A model generated the notes under the pieces. The model was not told where the DNA came from, did no database searches, and worked only from the letters and a program-made list of their open reading frames with translations. DNA of 64,000 bases from positions 248,001 to 312,000 of the forward strand of contig CP081940.1 of NCBI GenBank assembly GCA_019823025.1. Reading direction: 5' to 3'. Position numbers and translations under genes: made by a program. Below, one piece after another: positions 1 to 10,001 of this stretch. The DNA comes from Methylophilales bacterium. Lineage in GTDB: Bacteria > Pseudomonadota > Gammaproteobacteria > Burkholderiales > Methylophilaceae. How positions within the stretch are numbered: the first letter of the stretch is position 1; the number at the start of each line of letters is the position of its first letter.

Positions 1-2
1 GA

Positions 3-1043
3 ACTAAAAGATACATCTACCATGTTGTTCAAGAAGTAGAAAAGAGAAATATGCCAATGGAAATAGCATTACTGCCTATCATTGAAAGCGCTTATAACCC
101 AATTGCAAGATCAAACATGAAGGCCGTTGGACTCTGGCAATTTATACCCTCAACTGGAAAAAATTATGGTCTTAAACAAGACTGGTGGAAAGATGAGAGA
201 AGCAATGTGATTCTTTCAACTAATGCTTCTCTCAATTACCTTGAGAAGCTCTATAACCAATTCGGAACGTGGGAATTGGCACTTGCCGCATATAACGCTG
301 GTGAAGGTAAAGTAAGCAGAGAAATTAAAAAAAATAAGAGAAGAAAAAGAGCAACTGACTACTACACTATTAGCCTTCCAAGAGAGACCGACGAATATGT
401 TTCAAAGTTAATTGCTATGAAGCATATTATCCAGAATCCCAAAAAGTATAATGTTGAAGTCCCTTACATCCCAAATGCACCCTACTTTGGTGAAGTAATA
501 TTAACGGAACAGATGGACATAGATCTTATTTTAAAATTGGCCGATATATCCTCAGAAGAATTTGAGCTACTAAATGCGCATCATAAAAGACCTCTTATTC
601 CTAATGAATCGCAACCAACTGGGGTTTTATTACCTCATCACAAAATAAATACCTATAACAAAAATCTGGCAGCTCATGATGGCCCCCTATCGAATTGGGT
701 TTTATATAAACCTAAAAGAAAAGAGTCAATCATGAAAGTAGCTAAAAAATTTGATATTAACCTGAGCACCTTCAAAAGAATCAATAGCCTTAATGGAAGA
801 GTCACTTTTAGAAGAAACAGCACAGTTTTAATTCCAAAGAGCAGTGAACTTAAAAGCAAATATACCTTAGAAGGAACAGGAGATTTTAACTATACTTCAG
901 TTGGAACACATCATGTTTCCAAAGGGGATACATTGGGTGGAATAGCTAGAAAATATAAAGTTTCAATAGAGGATCTTAAAGAGTTTAATGAACTTGATTC
1001 GCATATAATAATCATAGGAACGACTATAGACATTCCACAATAA
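3..1043 (+). CDS. mltD: Membrane-bound lytic murein transglycosylase D (5' partial)
   Basis: Cleaves the glycan strands of peptidoglycan in the periplasm. The reading frame is open from base 3, before the first ATG at 51, and encodes the typical lead-in RYIYHVVQEVEKRNMPMEIA, so the gene begins outside the window and 51 is not the true start. The SLT domain shows the catalytic Glu in LLPIIESAYNP, then GLWQFIPSTG and LALAAYNAGEG. Two LysM peptidoglycan-binding domains follow, at about 700-850 and 905-1040; the second begins HHVSKGDTLGGIARKYKVS. The family commonly has one to three LysM repeats. The next gene starts 20 bases downstream on the same strand. Confidence 0.93.
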   Translation, partial: TKRYIYHVVQEVEKRNMPMEIALLPIIESAYNPIARSNMKAVGLWQFIPSTGKNYGLKQDWWKDERSNVILSTNASLNYLEKLYNQFGTWELALAAYNAGEGKVSREIKKNKRRKRATDYYTISLPRETDEYVSKLIAMKHIIQNPKKYNVEVPYIPNAPYFGEVILTEQMDIDLILKLADISSEEFELLNAHHKRPLIPNESQPTGVLLPHHKINTYNKNLAAHDGPLSNWVLYKPKRKESIMKVAKKFDINLSTFKRINSLNGRVTFRRNSTVLIPKSSELKSKYTLEGTGDFNYTSVGTHHVSKGDTLGGIARKYKVSIEDLKEFNELDSHIIIIGTTIDIPQ

Positions 1044-1062
1044 TTTATTTAAGAGATCAATC

Positions 1063-2691
1063 TTGAAACAAAATTTTTTACTACTATGTTCGCTTATTTT
1101 TATAATAAGTTGCTCTAATAATAATTCAGAAGTTATTGATTATAATGATAATAATTTATCAACTGGTGGGGTATTGATTAATGCAATGTCTGCTGAACCA
1201 AGTAACCTCATTTCGATGATAGCAGGTGACAGCGCATCAAGCGCAATTGCAAGTAAAATCTTTAATTCGCTGATCAGGTATGATGAAAATCTCAACTTTA
1301 CTTCTGATATTGCCGAAAGTTGGAAGATCTCAAATGATCAAAAAACCATTACCTTTAAAATAAAAAAGGGACTTGAATGGTCGGATGGTGAGCCACTTAC
1401 AAGTGCTGATGTTTACTTCACTTGGGAGTTAATTACTAATCCAAACACAAGAACGCCTTATGGGTCTGATTATGCCCTTGTGAGTGAAGCTAAAACTCCT
1501 GATGCAAATACTTTCATTGTCACATATGATGATAATTATGCGCCTGCCCTAGATACATGGGCATCATTAGAAATACTCCCAAAGCACATACTAGAGAATG
1601 AGGATATCAATAGCACCTTTTTTTCACGAAAACCAATTGGATCTAATTACTACAAGCTTGGCGATTGGGTAAGCGGACAACAAGTTAATTTAATCAAAAG
1701 TGAAAATGGTGTGTTGGGAGCGGCTTACATAGAAAAGTTAACCTCTAGAATTATACCTGATACCTCCTCGCAATTCTTAGAGCTATCTGCCGGTAATATT
1801 GACCTTATGAATATTAATCCCATACAGTTTAAGAGAGTTTTTCCAGCTAAACCAAAACTAAAAAATAGGACAGCATTATATAAAGAGATGGGTAATGGCT
1901 ATACATACCTAGGCTTCAACCTTAAAAGAGAGCCGTTTAATGATAAAAAAGTAAGGCAGGCAATCAATTACGCTATTAACAAAGATGAAGTTATCAAAGG
2001 CGTTCTTTTAGGCCTTGGTGAGCCAATCTCTAGCCCGTATAAGCCAGGAACAAGATGGAGTGACCCATCTTTGAAACCTTATGAATATAGCCCAAAAAAA
2101 GCACTTAATTTGCTAAAAGAAGCCGGTTACAAAATGTCAGCTGATAATTTTTTGGTTAAAGATGGTAAAGCGCTAGAATTTGAGATTATTACAAATCAAA
2201 ATAAACAAAGAGAGATGACAGCAGTATTAATCCAACGTAGGCTTAAGGAAATTGGTATCAAGGTTTCCATTCGAGTAATAGAATGGGCAAGCTTCGTTAA
2301 TCGGTTTATAAAGCCAGGTGATTTTGATGTAGTGGTTTTGGGTTGGAGCTTATCTTTGGATCCAGATCAATTCAATATTTGGCATTCTTCACAACAAGGT
2401 CCTGGACAATTCAATTTTGTTGGTTACGATAATAAGAAAGTTGATCAACTACTCGAGAAAGGAAGGAGAGAGCTGGACCTAGATAAAAGAGAGAAAATCT
2501 ATCACGAATTTTCGCGGCAACTATTAGAGGACTCTCCAATAGTTTACCTTTATGCTGGCTATGGCCTAACAGCAGTTAATAAAAGAATAAAGGGAATTAA
2601 ATCCCCGGCACCACCAGCAGGTATTTACCATAATAGCCAAGATTGGTATATCCCAAAAAGCTTAAGAAGAAACGAATTGACAAATAAATGA
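1063..2691 (+). CDS. Peptide-type ABC transporter substrate-binding lipoprotein (family 5)
   Basis: Extracellular solute-binding protein of the DppA/OppA family, which captures peptides or similar solutes for import. The 542-residue product starts at a TTG codon and has a lipoprotein signal, LLLCSLIFIISC, so it should be anchored to a membrane by a lipidated Cys. Family features include WKISNDQKTITFKIKKGLEW, DGEPLTSADVYFTWELI and FDVVVLGWSLSLDPDQF. It overlaps the downstream permease by 4 bases (ATGA). The exact ligand cannot be read from the sequence. No ATPase gene is in the cluster. Confidence 0.88.
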   Translation: MKQNFLLLCSLIFIISCSNNNSEVIDYNDNNLSTGGVLINAMSAEPSNLISMIAGDSASSAIASKIFNSLIRYDENLNFTSDIAESWKISNDQKTITFKIKKGLEWSDGEPLTSADVYFTWELITNPNTRTPYGSDYALVSEAKTPDANTFIVTYDDNYAPALDTWASLEILPKHILENEDINSTFFSRKPIGSNYYKLGDWVSGQQVNLIKSENGVLGAAYIEKLTSRIIPDTSSQFLELSAGNIDLMNINPIQFKRVFPAKPKLKNRTALYKEMGNGYTYLGFNLKREPFNDKKVRQAINYAINKDEVIKGVLLGLGEPISSPYKPGTRWSDPSLKPYEYSPKKALNLLKEAGYKMSADNFLVKDGKALEFEIITNQNKQREMTAVLIQRRLKEIGIKVSIRVIEWASFVNRFIKPGDFDVVVLGWSLSLDPDQFNIWHSSQQGPGQFNFVGYDNKKVDQLLEKGRRELDLDKREKIYHEFSRQLLEDSPIVYLYAGYGLTAVNKRIKGIKSPAPPAGIYHNSQDWYIPKSLRRNELTNK

Positions 2692-3707
2692 TTAAATACC
2701 TTATTAAAAGAATACTCTGGATGATACCTATGCTTATAGGTATTAGCCTCATTTCTTTCTTTATTATGCACTTAGCACCCGGTGATATAACATCATCAGA
2801 GGCAGCTTTTAATCCAAAAGCTTCAGAAGAATCTAGGCAAAAATTAAGAGAGCTTTATAATTTAGACAAGCCTGTCATTATTCAATATGGCTTATGGCTT
2901 AAGAGAATGGTCGAATTAGATTTTGGTAATTCATTTGCGTCCCACCAGAGGCCTGTCTTGTGGGAGAAAAAAGACGCCAATGGTAATGTGATTAAAGGTT
3001 TAATTCAAGAATCACTGCCCATTACACTCTTAATTAACTTGATTGGGATTTTTTTAATTTTTTCAGTCTCGATAGTACTTGGAACTATTTCGGCAGTTAA
3101 ACAAAACTCTGTCGTTGATAAATCGATCACCTTCTTTATTTTTGTCGCTTTTGCTATCCCTGGATTTTGGCTTGCTCTTTTGCTTATGTACTGGACCGGA
3201 GTAGTAAATCAGTGGCTCCCAATATCAGGATTACATTCACTTGACTACAAAAGTTTCTCTGAAATAGGTCAATTTTTTGACCTTTTGAAACACTTGATCC
3301 TTCCAGTCTCTATATCAATGTTAAGTGGGTTAGCTGGAATTTCTTTATATGTTAGAAACGGGATGCTTGATGTCCTTCACCAGGATTTTATAACCACAGC
3401 AAGATCTAAGGGGCTCAAAGAAAAAAATGTCATTTTTACTCATGCACTTAAAAATGCCATTCTTCCCTTAATTACAATCATAGGACTCTCTATACCAGGT
3501 CTGATTGGCGGCTCTGTGATCGCCGAGTCTATATTTGCCATACCAGGAATGGGTAAACTATTTTATGACTCAGTTTTAATGCGAGATTTTCCTGTCATCA
3601 TGGGCATACTTACTATTGGCTCTGTTCTTACCTTGATTGGTACCTTAATAGCTGATATTGGATACGCATGGGCTGACCCAAGGATAAGAAAGGGCTTAGT
3701 TAGATGA
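2688..3707 (+). CDS. ABC transporter permease, DppB/OppB type
   Basis: Inner-membrane permease of a peptide-type importer. The 339 residues open with the classic first helix IKYLIKRILWMIPMLIGISL, followed by HLAPGD. The coupling-helix region DFITTARSKGLKEKNVIFTH and ALKNAILPLITIIGLSIPGL are the binding-protein-dependent transport signature. About six membrane segments are visible. It overlaps the binding-protein gene upstream and the second permease downstream by 4 bases each, indicating translational coupling. Confidence 0.9.
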   Translation: MIKYLIKRILWMIPMLIGISLISFFIMHLAPGDITSSEAAFNPKASEESRQKLRELYNLDKPVIIQYGLWLKRMVELDFGNSFASHQRPVLWEKKDANGNVIKGLIQESLPITLLINLIGIFLIFSVSIVLGTISAVKQNSVVDKSITFFIFVAFAIPGFWLALLLMYWTGVVNQWLPISGLHSLDYKSFSEIGQFFDLLKHLILPVSISMLSGLAGISLYVRNGMLDVLHQDFITTARSKGLKEKNVIFTHALKNAILPLITIIGLSIPGLIGGSVIAESIFAIPGMGKLFYDSVLMRDFPVIMGILTIGSVLTLIGTLIADIGYAWADPRIRKGLVR

Positions 3708-4519
3708 ATCTATTTAAGGGAAACTTATTAGCAACTGTTGGGTTTATTATTATCTCAATTATTTTGTTTGTTGCTATCTTTGCTCCACTGCTAAGCCCGT
3801 ATGATCCAAATTATATTGATATCAACTCAATATTGTTACCTCCCTCTTATGATCATCTAATGGGCACTGATGGTCTTGGTCGGGATGTTCTCTCAAGGAT
3901 GTTGTATGGTGCTAGAATTTCACTTTTTGTTGGGTTTGTTGCTGTTGGTATTGCAACTCTTATTGGCATCTTTCTGGGCTCAATAGCAGGCTTCTATGGG
4001 GGTTGGTTAGACTCAATTATTATGCGTCTAGTTGATATAATGTTATCGATTCCTAGTTTCTTTTTAATTCTGGCTGTAATCGCATTTCTCACGCCTTCAA
4101 TCTGGAACATCATGATTGTGATTGGACTGACTTCTTGGATGGGCGTGACAAGACTTGTCAGAGCAGAATTTTTGAGTCTAAGACAAAGAGACTATGTGTT
4201 AGCTTCCATTGTAATGGGGACTAGCAATACAAAAGTTATCACAAAACATCTTCTCCCGAACAGCTTGACACCAATTATTGTCAGTTCTGTTTTGGGGATA
4301 GCTAGTGCTGTGTTAATTGAATCTGGATTAAGCTTTCTAGGCCTAGGTGTTCAGGCGCCAACAGCATCATGGGGCAACATTCTCACCGATGGAAAAGAAT
4401 ACATTCAGTTTGCTTGGTGGCTTTCCTTGTTCCCAGGCTTAGCAATTCTTGTAACTGTATTAGGTTATAATCTTCTTGGTGAAGGTTTAAGAGATGTTCT
4501 CGATCCAAAAAATAAATAA
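3704..4519 (+). CDS. ABC transporter permease, DppC/OppC type
   Basis: Second permease of the importer, 271 residues. The N-terminal helix is followed by the OppC-type segment APLLSPYDPNY and HLMGTDGLGRDVLSRMLYGA. The transport signature is in DYVLASIVMGTSNTKVITKH. The C-terminus SFLGLGVQAPTASWGNILTDG is typical of the DppC/OppC family. The start ATG lies in the stop region of the upstream permease. The next gene on the strand is fabI, 22 bases further, so this operon lacks the one or two ATPase subunits the transporter needs. Confidence 0.9.
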   Translation: MNLFKGNLLATVGFIIISIILFVAIFAPLLSPYDPNYIDINSILLPPSYDHLMGTDGLGRDVLSRMLYGARISLFVGFVAVGIATLIGIFLGSIAGFYGGWLDSIIMRLVDIMLSIPSFFLILAVIAFLTPSIWNIMIVIGLTSWMGVTRLVRAEFLSLRQRDYVLASIVMGTSNTKVITKHLLPNSLTPIIVSSVLGIASAVLIESGLSFLGLGVQAPTASWGNILTDGKEYIQFAWWLSLFPGLAILVTVLGYNLLGEGLRDVLDPKNK

Positions 4520-4541
4520 ATTTGATTAAAGAAAGGTATTT

Positions 4542-5327
4542 ATGAGTTTTCTAAAAAATAAAAAGGTACTTATTTTAGGTTTATTGAGTGATAGGTCTAT
4601 TGCTTATGGCATTGCAAAAAGTATGAGAGAGCAAGGTGCAGAGCTAGCATTTACTTATCAAATGGAAAAACATAAAGGTCGAGTTGAAAAATTGGCAAGT
4701 GCTTTTGATTCAACTATTGTTTTGCCATGTGATGTCTCCTCAGATGACGATATAAATCAACTATTCCCCCTGCTCTCTGAGCATTGGAAGACCTTTGACA
4801 TCATCGTACATTCCATTGCATTCGTTCCAAGAGATGCGCTGACAGGCGACTTTGTTGAGTCCACTTCAAGAGAAAACTTTAAGATTGCACACGATGTCAG
4901 TTCATACAGCTTTACTGCATTAGCAAAAGCCGCCCTACCTTTTTTAAATCAAAATGCCAGTCTTCTGACAGTGAGTTATCTTGGCGCTGAAAGAACTATG
5001 CCTAATTATAATGTGATGGGGTTAGCAAAGGCGAGCCTAGAGGCGAACGTAAGATATATGGCACATAGTTTAGGTGAAAAAAATATAAGGGTGAATGCGG
5101 TTTCTGCTGGCCCAATTAAAACTCTTGCAGCTTCAGGTATCGCTAATTTCGATAAAATGTATGACTTTAACCAAAGGCATGCAGCGCTAAAAAGAAATGT
5201 GACCACAGATGAAGTAGGAAACGTTGCAGCATTTTTGTGCAGTGATCTGGCGTCTGGCGTTACTGGAGAAATTACCTATGTCGATGGTGGGATGAACATT
5301 ACTGCTGCAGGTACGGTCGAGGACTAA
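4542..5327 (+). CDS. fabI: Enoyl-[acyl-carrier-protein] reductase (NADH)
   Basis: Catalyses the last reduction of each fatty acid elongation round in the cytoplasm. The 261-residue SDR-fold protein has the FabI-specific nucleotide-binding start [19 protein letters not shown]. Visible active-site residues are Tyr146, Tyr156 and Lys163 (Y-x6-K) in [20 protein letters not shown]. The C-terminus [14 protein letters not shown] is conserved. An AAAGG ribosome site precedes the ATG. It is convergent with ppiD and overlaps its stop by 4 bases. FabI enzymes of this type are the usual triclosan target. Confidence 0.96.
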   Translation: MSFLKNKKVLILGLLSDRSIAYGIAKSMREQGAELAFTYQMEKHKGRVEKLASAFDSTIVLPCDVSSDDDINQLFPLLSEHWKTFDIIVHSIAFVPRDALTGDFVESTSRENFKIAHDVSSYSFTALAKAALPFLNQNASLLTVSYLGAERTMPNYNVMGLAKASLEANVRYMAHSLGEKNIRVNAVSAGPIKTLAASGIANFDKMYDFNQRHAALKRNVTTDEVGNVAAFLCSDLASGVTGEITYVDGGMNITAAGTVED

Positions 5328-7216
5328 TTTCTGTATTGAATAACCTGTGGGTTATATTCGATATCCGCCATCGCCCTTAAGTCATCAACATAGGCGTTAT
5401 CAATTGCATCTTTCAGAGCAGCCACATATTCATCACGGTATATATCAACTGATAGATTATCAGTTACTTCATCACTGATAACATCGTTTAATCTAACAAT
5501 GATATATTCATCACTTGCAGGGTCATAAATGCCTTCATATGAAGGCAAATTTTCTTGGTTCATGCTAAATATTGCTCTAACAATGGGTTTAGAGATACCT
5601 TGTGGATCAACTTTATCTATAACAAGCTCATCAATCCATTCCGCTTTTTTAGTATTTGATTCTAATTTTTCAATCATTTCTTCTCCATCGGAGATCAATA
5701 ATTTTTGAGCATTACTCTTGGTCAAAAACTCTTTTATTTCATCTTTTGCATCATCAAGTGTCCTTGGAGCGCTCGGCTTAAAGTCTATCACTTGTGCGGA
5801 TATTAAATTATTTGGAGAAACTTCAATTGCATTAATATTAGTCTTTTGCTCAATAGCCTCTGGATCAAATACAGCTTGCGCAAAGGCTTCATTATTAAAA
5901 AATTTTGTCGCTGTATCGAGGGATAACCATTGACTCTCTTGGATAGTCAGGTCAAATCTATCGGCTGCAGGTTGAAGTGAGTCTGATTTTTCATAAATTA
6001 AGTTAGCAAATTCCTCAGCGCCTTCTGCATAAATTTGTTGGGCTTTTGAATATAAAATCTCACCCTTAATTTGCGCTTTTACCGAGTCGAAGGTTACCTC
6101 ATCTCCTTTTATATCAGTTAATGCAATGATATGAAAACCAAACTGGGTTTTAACTAATGAAGACACATCGCCTACTTTCATATCAAACACTGTTTCATCA
6201 AACTCTTTGACCATCATACCTCTTGAAAAAAATCCAAGGTCTCCACCTTTTTTAGCAGATTCTGTATCCTTTGAATATTCTTTCGCCAAATCATCAAATT
6301 TCTTGGGAGATTTTACAACTTCTTCCCTAACTGATTCAGCTAATTTTTTTACATCTGCAACTTCGCCCTCTGTCATACCTGAATCTGTTAAAAATAAAAT
6401 ATGCTTAGCGCGCCTTTGTTGAGAACCTTCAAATTGAGCTTTATTTTCTTCAAAATATTGTTTAACTTCATCATCCGTAATCTTAACTTTGGGCAGTATC
6501 TCTGCAACAGAATAGAGTAAGAAATTAACCTTTACCTGATCAGGCATGATGAAATTGTTAGGGTTGGCTTCGTAATATTCTTTAATCTCTTCATCGGTGA
6601 CATTGACTTTTTTAAGGTAATCATCAAGTCTGAGTTCAAGCATGCTTACATCTCTTTTTTGGTAGGCTAAGTTGACAAGTTTTTGAATTTTTTCTTTAGT
6701 CACAAAGGCATATTTATTCATACTATCTTTGACTTGTTGTTTTGCCAGATCCTTTCGAATAAGTTCATCAAGCTTCTTAGGTGTTAAATTTTGTCTCATT
6801 GCTAAATTATCATAAGCCTCTTGATCAAACTTTCCATTTCTTTGAAAGCCAGGCATTCCGAGAATATATTGGCTGAGCTGGTTGTCACTGATAACGAAGT
6901 TAGCCCTAACTGCTTCTTGCGCCACTAATTTGGAAGCTATCATTCCATCAAGAACACTTTTTCTAAATTCAGCAGTTTCAAAGATGGCAGGGTCAGGGGG
7001 GGTGTTTTGATTAAGAAACTGGTCTTTCACACGATTGAGAGCATTCTGATAGCTCTGAATTGTGATTGATTCACCATTGACCTTAGCGGCATAAACGTCG
7101 TCACCTATAGAACTGAGGTACGAATCAATACCAAAGAGTGCAAAAGGAATAATTATTATTACAAGGACGATTTTAGCAAATTTCGACTGTGTATTGTTTC
7201 GTATTTTATCTAACAT
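5324..7216 (-). CDS. ppiD: Periplasmic peptidyl-prolyl isomerase/chaperone PpiD
   Basis: Membrane-anchored periplasmic folding factor of 630 residues. The N-terminus has the PpiD layout: a short cytoplasmic start [15 protein letters not shown], then one helix [20 protein letters not shown] SurA_N-like chaperone region follows, then a parvulin domain around residues 265-365 with [33 protein letters not shown] and [12 protein letters not shown]. It lies downstream of tRNA-Val and tRNA-Asp on the same strand, the betaproteobacterial lon-tRNA-ppiD order. The hupB gene often found between lon and ppiD is absent here. Confidence 0.92.
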   Translation of the reverse strand: MLDKIRNNTQSKFAKIVLVIIIIPFALFGIDSYLSSIGDDVYAAKVNGESITIQSYQNALNRVKDQFLNQNTPPDPAIFETAEFRKSVLDGMIASKLVAQEAVRANFVISDNQLSQYILGMPGFQRNGKFDQEAYDNLAMRQNLTPKKLDELIRKDLAKQQVKDSMNKYAFVTKEKIQKLVNLAYQKRDVSMLELRLDDYLKKVNVTDEEIKEYYEANPNNFIMPDQVKVNFLLYSVAEILPKVKITDDEVKQYFEENKAQFEGSQQRRAKHILFLTDSGMTEGEVADVKKLAESVREEVVKSPKKFDDLAKEYSKDTESAKKGGDLGFFSRGMMVKEFDETVFDMKVGDVSSLVKTQFGFHIIALTDIKGDEVTFDSVKAQIKGEILYSKAQQIYAEGAEEFANLIYEKSDSLQPAADRFDLTIQESQWLSLDTATKFFNNEAFAQAVFDPEAIEQKTNINAIEVSPNNLISAQVIDFKPSAPRTLDDAKDEIKEFLTKSNAQKLLISDGEEMIEKLESNTKKAEWIDELVIDKVDPQGISKPIVRAIFSMNQENLPSYEGIYDPASDEYIIVRLNDVISDEVTDNLSVDIYRDEYVAALKDAIDNAYVDDLRAMADIEYNPQVIQYRN

Positions 7217-7280
7217 GTTTTATTTTTTTTTAAACTAATTTAATTGACTTTTTTTACCCATTAAAGTTCTTAAATCAAAT

Positions 7281-7305
7281 CGTAAGCTACTTTATGCAGC
7301 TTACG
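7281..7305 (-). other. Perfect 8-bp hairpin between tRNA-Asp and ppiD
   Basis: CGTAAGCT and AGCTTACG form a perfect inverted repeat around a 9-base loop, just 3' of tRNA-Asp on the minus strand. There is no clean T-run directly after it, so it may be a weak terminator, an attenuator before ppiD, or an RNA-processing signal for the tRNA precursor. Confidence 0.5.
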
Positions 7306-7312
7306 AAATCGA

Positions 7313-7389
7313 TGGCGGAGTGGACGGGACTCGAACCCGCGACCCCCGGCGTGACAGGCCGGTATTCTAACCAACTGAACTACCACTCC
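7313..7389 (-). tRNA. tRNA-Asp (GTC)
   Basis: The minus strand reads GGAGTGGTAGTTCAGTTGG at the 5' end. The anticodon loop CCTGTCACG gives anticodon GTC, the T arm is GGGTTCGAGTCCC, and CCA is encoded at the 3' end. The acceptor GGAGTGG pairs with CCACTCC. Length is 77 bases. It lies 5 bases downstream of tRNA-Val and is probably co-transcribed with it. Confidence 0.97.
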
Positions 7390-7394
7390 TAAAC

Positions 7395-7470
7395 TGGTGG
7401 GTGCTACAGGGTTCGAACCTGTGACATTCGCCTTGTAAGGGCGACGCTCTACCAACTGAGCTAAGCACCC
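7395..7470 (-). tRNA. tRNA-Val (TAC)
   Basis: The minus strand begins GGGTGCTTAGCTCAGTTGG. The anticodon stem-loop CCTTACAAGG gives anticodon TAC, the T arm is AGGTTCGAACCCT, and CCA is encoded. The acceptor GGGTGCT pairs with AGCACCC. Length is 76 bases. It is the first gene of the tRNA-Val, tRNA-Asp, ppiD unit. Confidence 0.97.
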
Positions 7471-7539
7471 AAATTGTCAAATTTGAGCTCGGCAATTTTA
7501 CAATAAAGTTAACAACAATGCTAGCAAAATGCAGACTAA

Positions 7540-9924
7540 CTAATGAGCGATTGGCTTATCAATTTCAACAAACTTCTTTTCGGCTCCATGGCTTGTTTTA
7601 GATTTACCTTTTTTCTTACTTGGTTGTCTTGTCAAAGCTAATTCAATAACCTGATCAATCCATCTGACCGGAATTATTTTTAATGAATCTTTCACATCAG
7701 AAGGAACATCCACTAAATCTTTCAGGTTTTGCTCTGGTATTAAAATCTTTTTAAGATTACCTCTATGCGCTGCTAATAGCTTTTCCTTCAAACCACCGAT
7801 AGCAAGGACCTCGCCCCTTAATGTTATCTCACCCGTCATAGCAACATCATTAAACACAGGAATGTTTGTTAAACTTGATATTATCGCTGTTGTAATACCA
7901 ATACCAGCACTTGGTCCGTCTTTTGGGGTAGCCCCTTCTGGGAAATGAATATGTATATCTTTTGTTTCATAAAAATCACTATCAATACCAAGGACATCTG
8001 CCCTACTTCTAACAACGCTCATCGCTGCATGAATGGATTCTTGCATTACATCTCCAAGCTTACCCGTAATAATTGTTTTTCCTTTTCCTGGAACAACTAC
8101 CGTTTCAATGGTTAATAATTCTCCGCCCACCTGGGTCCATGCAAGCCCTGTTACTTGACCAATTTGATTCTTTTTACTAGCCAGCCCAATATCAAAAATC
8201 TTAACACCTAGGTAATCTTGTAAGTTTTTGTTACTAACATTGATTGATTTAGTTTTTTTATCTGTAAGTAATTTTTTTACAGCTTTTCTACATATTTTAG
8301 ATAATTCTTGCTCAAGTTTCCTTACTCCAGCCTCCCTCGAGTAATACTGGATGATATCCTTGATTGCCTTACCGGTAACTTTCATTTCTGATTTTTTTAA
8401 GCCATGCGCCTTTAATTGCTTAGGAAGAAGATGTTTATCGGCAATACTTGCCTTTTCTGCTTCGGTGTAGCCGGGCAGCCTGATTATTTCCATTCGATCA
8501 AGAAGTGGCTCAGGTATATTCATTGAATTTGCAGTTGCTACAAACATCACATTCGATAAATCATATTCAATTTCAGCATAGTGATCATTGAATGTGTGGT
8601 TTTGTTCTGGGTCAAGTACCTCAAGTAATGCCGATGAAGGGTCACCTCTAAAATCCTGGCCCATTTTATCGACTTCATCAAGCAAAAAAAGTGGGTTAGT
8701 CACTCCTGACTTTGTCATGTTCTGTAAAATCTTACCTGGCATTGAACCAATATAAGTTCTTCTATGACCCCTTATTTCAGCCTCATCTCTGACACCACCG
8801 AGTGCCATTCGTATAAATTTTCGGTTTACTGCCTGTGCAATACTCTGACCTAATGATGTTTTTCCAACTCCAGGAGGTCCAACAAGACACAAAATAGGTG
8901 CTTTTAGTTTATCCACTCTTTGCTGGACAGCGAGGTACTCAATAATGCGCTCCTTCACCTTATCAAGACCATAATGGTCATTATCTAAAGTAATTTCAGC
9001 ATTACCTAGATCATGGTTAATTTTTGTGCTTTTATTCCATGGGAGGTTAACAATTGTTTCAATATATGTTCTCACAACAGAAGCTTCAGCAGACATTGGT
9101 GACATCATTTTTAGCTTTTTAAGTTCTGATAAACATTTATCCTTAGCGTCGCTCGACATGTCAGTGTTATTAATTTTATCTTGCAGCTCATCAAATTCTG
9201 CACCTTCTTCTGAATCACCTAGCTCTTTCTGAATAGCTTTAACCTGTTCGTTTAAATAATATTCCCGTTGTGACTTCTCCATTTGTTTCTTAACTCGACC
9301 TCTAATTTTTTTCTCAACTTGAAGAATATCAATTTCAGCCTCCATGAGCTCTAAAAGAAGATTTAGGCGATTTTTTACTTCGAATGTTTCTAATATTTTC
9401 TGTTTCTCAGATAGTTTCAATGAAAGGTTGGCTGCTATTGAATCAGCTAATCTTCCTGGCTCTGTAATCGATGTCAGAGATGATAAAATTTCTGGTGGAA
9501 TCTTTTTATTAAGCTTTACGTACTGGTCAAATTGAGAAAAAACTGACCTCATGAAAGCTTTTGTATTTTTATCCTTTGGCTCTCTTGTTTTTACGATAGA
9601 TGCTTCTGCTGTTAAATAATCACTCGTTTGTGTTATTTTTTTTATGTTCGCTCTTTCAAGCCCTTCAACTAAAACCTTGACAGTTCCATCAGGTAATTTA
9701 AGGGTTTGAATAATTGTCGCAAGCGTCCCAATTTTATATAAATCTTTAGCTTTCGGTTCATCCTGATTTGCAGATTTCTGTGCGACTAGAAGTATTTTTT
9801 TATCGCCATTATTTGCCTTTTCAATAGCAGAAATGGATTTGTCTCTTCCAACAAACAGTGGTATCACCAAATGTGGATAAACAACAACATCTCGTAAAGG
9901 AAGCATTGGGAATGATTTATTCAT
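7540..9924 (-). CDS. lon: ATP-dependent protease Lon
   Basis: Cytoplasmic AAA+ serine protease that degrades damaged and regulatory proteins. At 794 residues it has the usual length of bacterial LonA. The N-terminal substrate domain begins FPMLPLRDVVVYPHLVIPLF. The ATPase domain has Walker A GPPGVGKTS and Walker B FLLDEVDKMG. The protease domain carries the Ser-Lys dyad, with Ser in PEGATPKDGPSAG and Lys in the segment GGLKEKLLAAHRG. It lies 77 bases after clpX, and that gap contains a sigma-32-like promoter, so it is probably heat induced as well as expressed from the upstream operon. Confidence 0.97.
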   Translation of the reverse strand: MNKSFPMLPLRDVVVYPHLVIPLFVGRDKSISAIEKANNGDKKILLVAQKSANQDEPKAKDLYKIGTLATIIQTLKLPDGTVKVLVEGLERANIKKITQTSDYLTAEASIVKTREPKDKNTKAFMRSVFSQFDQYVKLNKKIPPEILSSLTSITEPGRLADSIAANLSLKLSEKQKILETFEVKNRLNLLLELMEAEIDILQVEKKIRGRVKKQMEKSQREYYLNEQVKAIQKELGDSEEGAEFDELQDKINNTDMSSDAKDKCLSELKKLKMMSPMSAEASVVRTYIETIVNLPWNKSTKINHDLGNAEITLDNDHYGLDKVKERIIEYLAVQQRVDKLKAPILCLVGPPGVGKTSLGQSIAQAVNRKFIRMALGGVRDEAEIRGHRRTYIGSMPGKILQNMTKSGVTNPLFLLDEVDKMGQDFRGDPSSALLEVLDPEQNHTFNDHYAEIEYDLSNVMFVATANSMNIPEPLLDRMEIIRLPGYTEAEKASIADKHLLPKQLKAHGLKKSEMKVTGKAIKDIIQYYSREAGVRKLEQELSKICRKAVKKLLTDKKTKSINVSNKNLQDYLGVKIFDIGLASKKNQIGQVTGLAWTQVGGELLTIETVVVPGKGKTIITGKLGDVMQESIHAAMSVVRSRADVLGIDSDFYETKDIHIHFPEGATPKDGPSAGIGITTAIISSLTNIPVFNDVAMTGEITLRGEVLAIGGLKEKLLAAHRGNLKKILIPEQNLKDLVDVPSDVKDSLKIIPVRWIDQVIELALTRQPSKKKGKSKTSHGAEKKFVEIDKPIAH

Positions 9925-9960
9925 ATTTTTCTACTATTCTCTCAGTGTTGAACACTATAA

Positions 9961-9989
9961 ATTATGGTGATGATTTTTATAATATCAAG
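9961..9989 (-). promoter_or_regulatory. Putative sigma-32-type promoter of lon
   Basis: On the minus strand CTTGATA (9983-9989) and CCATAAT (9961-9967) are separated by 15 bases. This resembles the heat-shock consensus CTTGAA plus CCCCATnTA. A short palindrome GTGTTgAACAC at 9945-9955 lies just downstream, in the likely leader. lon is a heat-shock gene in many proteobacteria. The match is by eye only. Confidence 0.45.
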
Positions 9990-10001
9990 TTTATTGAATA
10001 T

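Noticed and set aside
7270..7455. Open frame of 61 residues on the minus strand
   Set aside because: It runs through tRNA-Val and tRNA-Asp and is explained by them.
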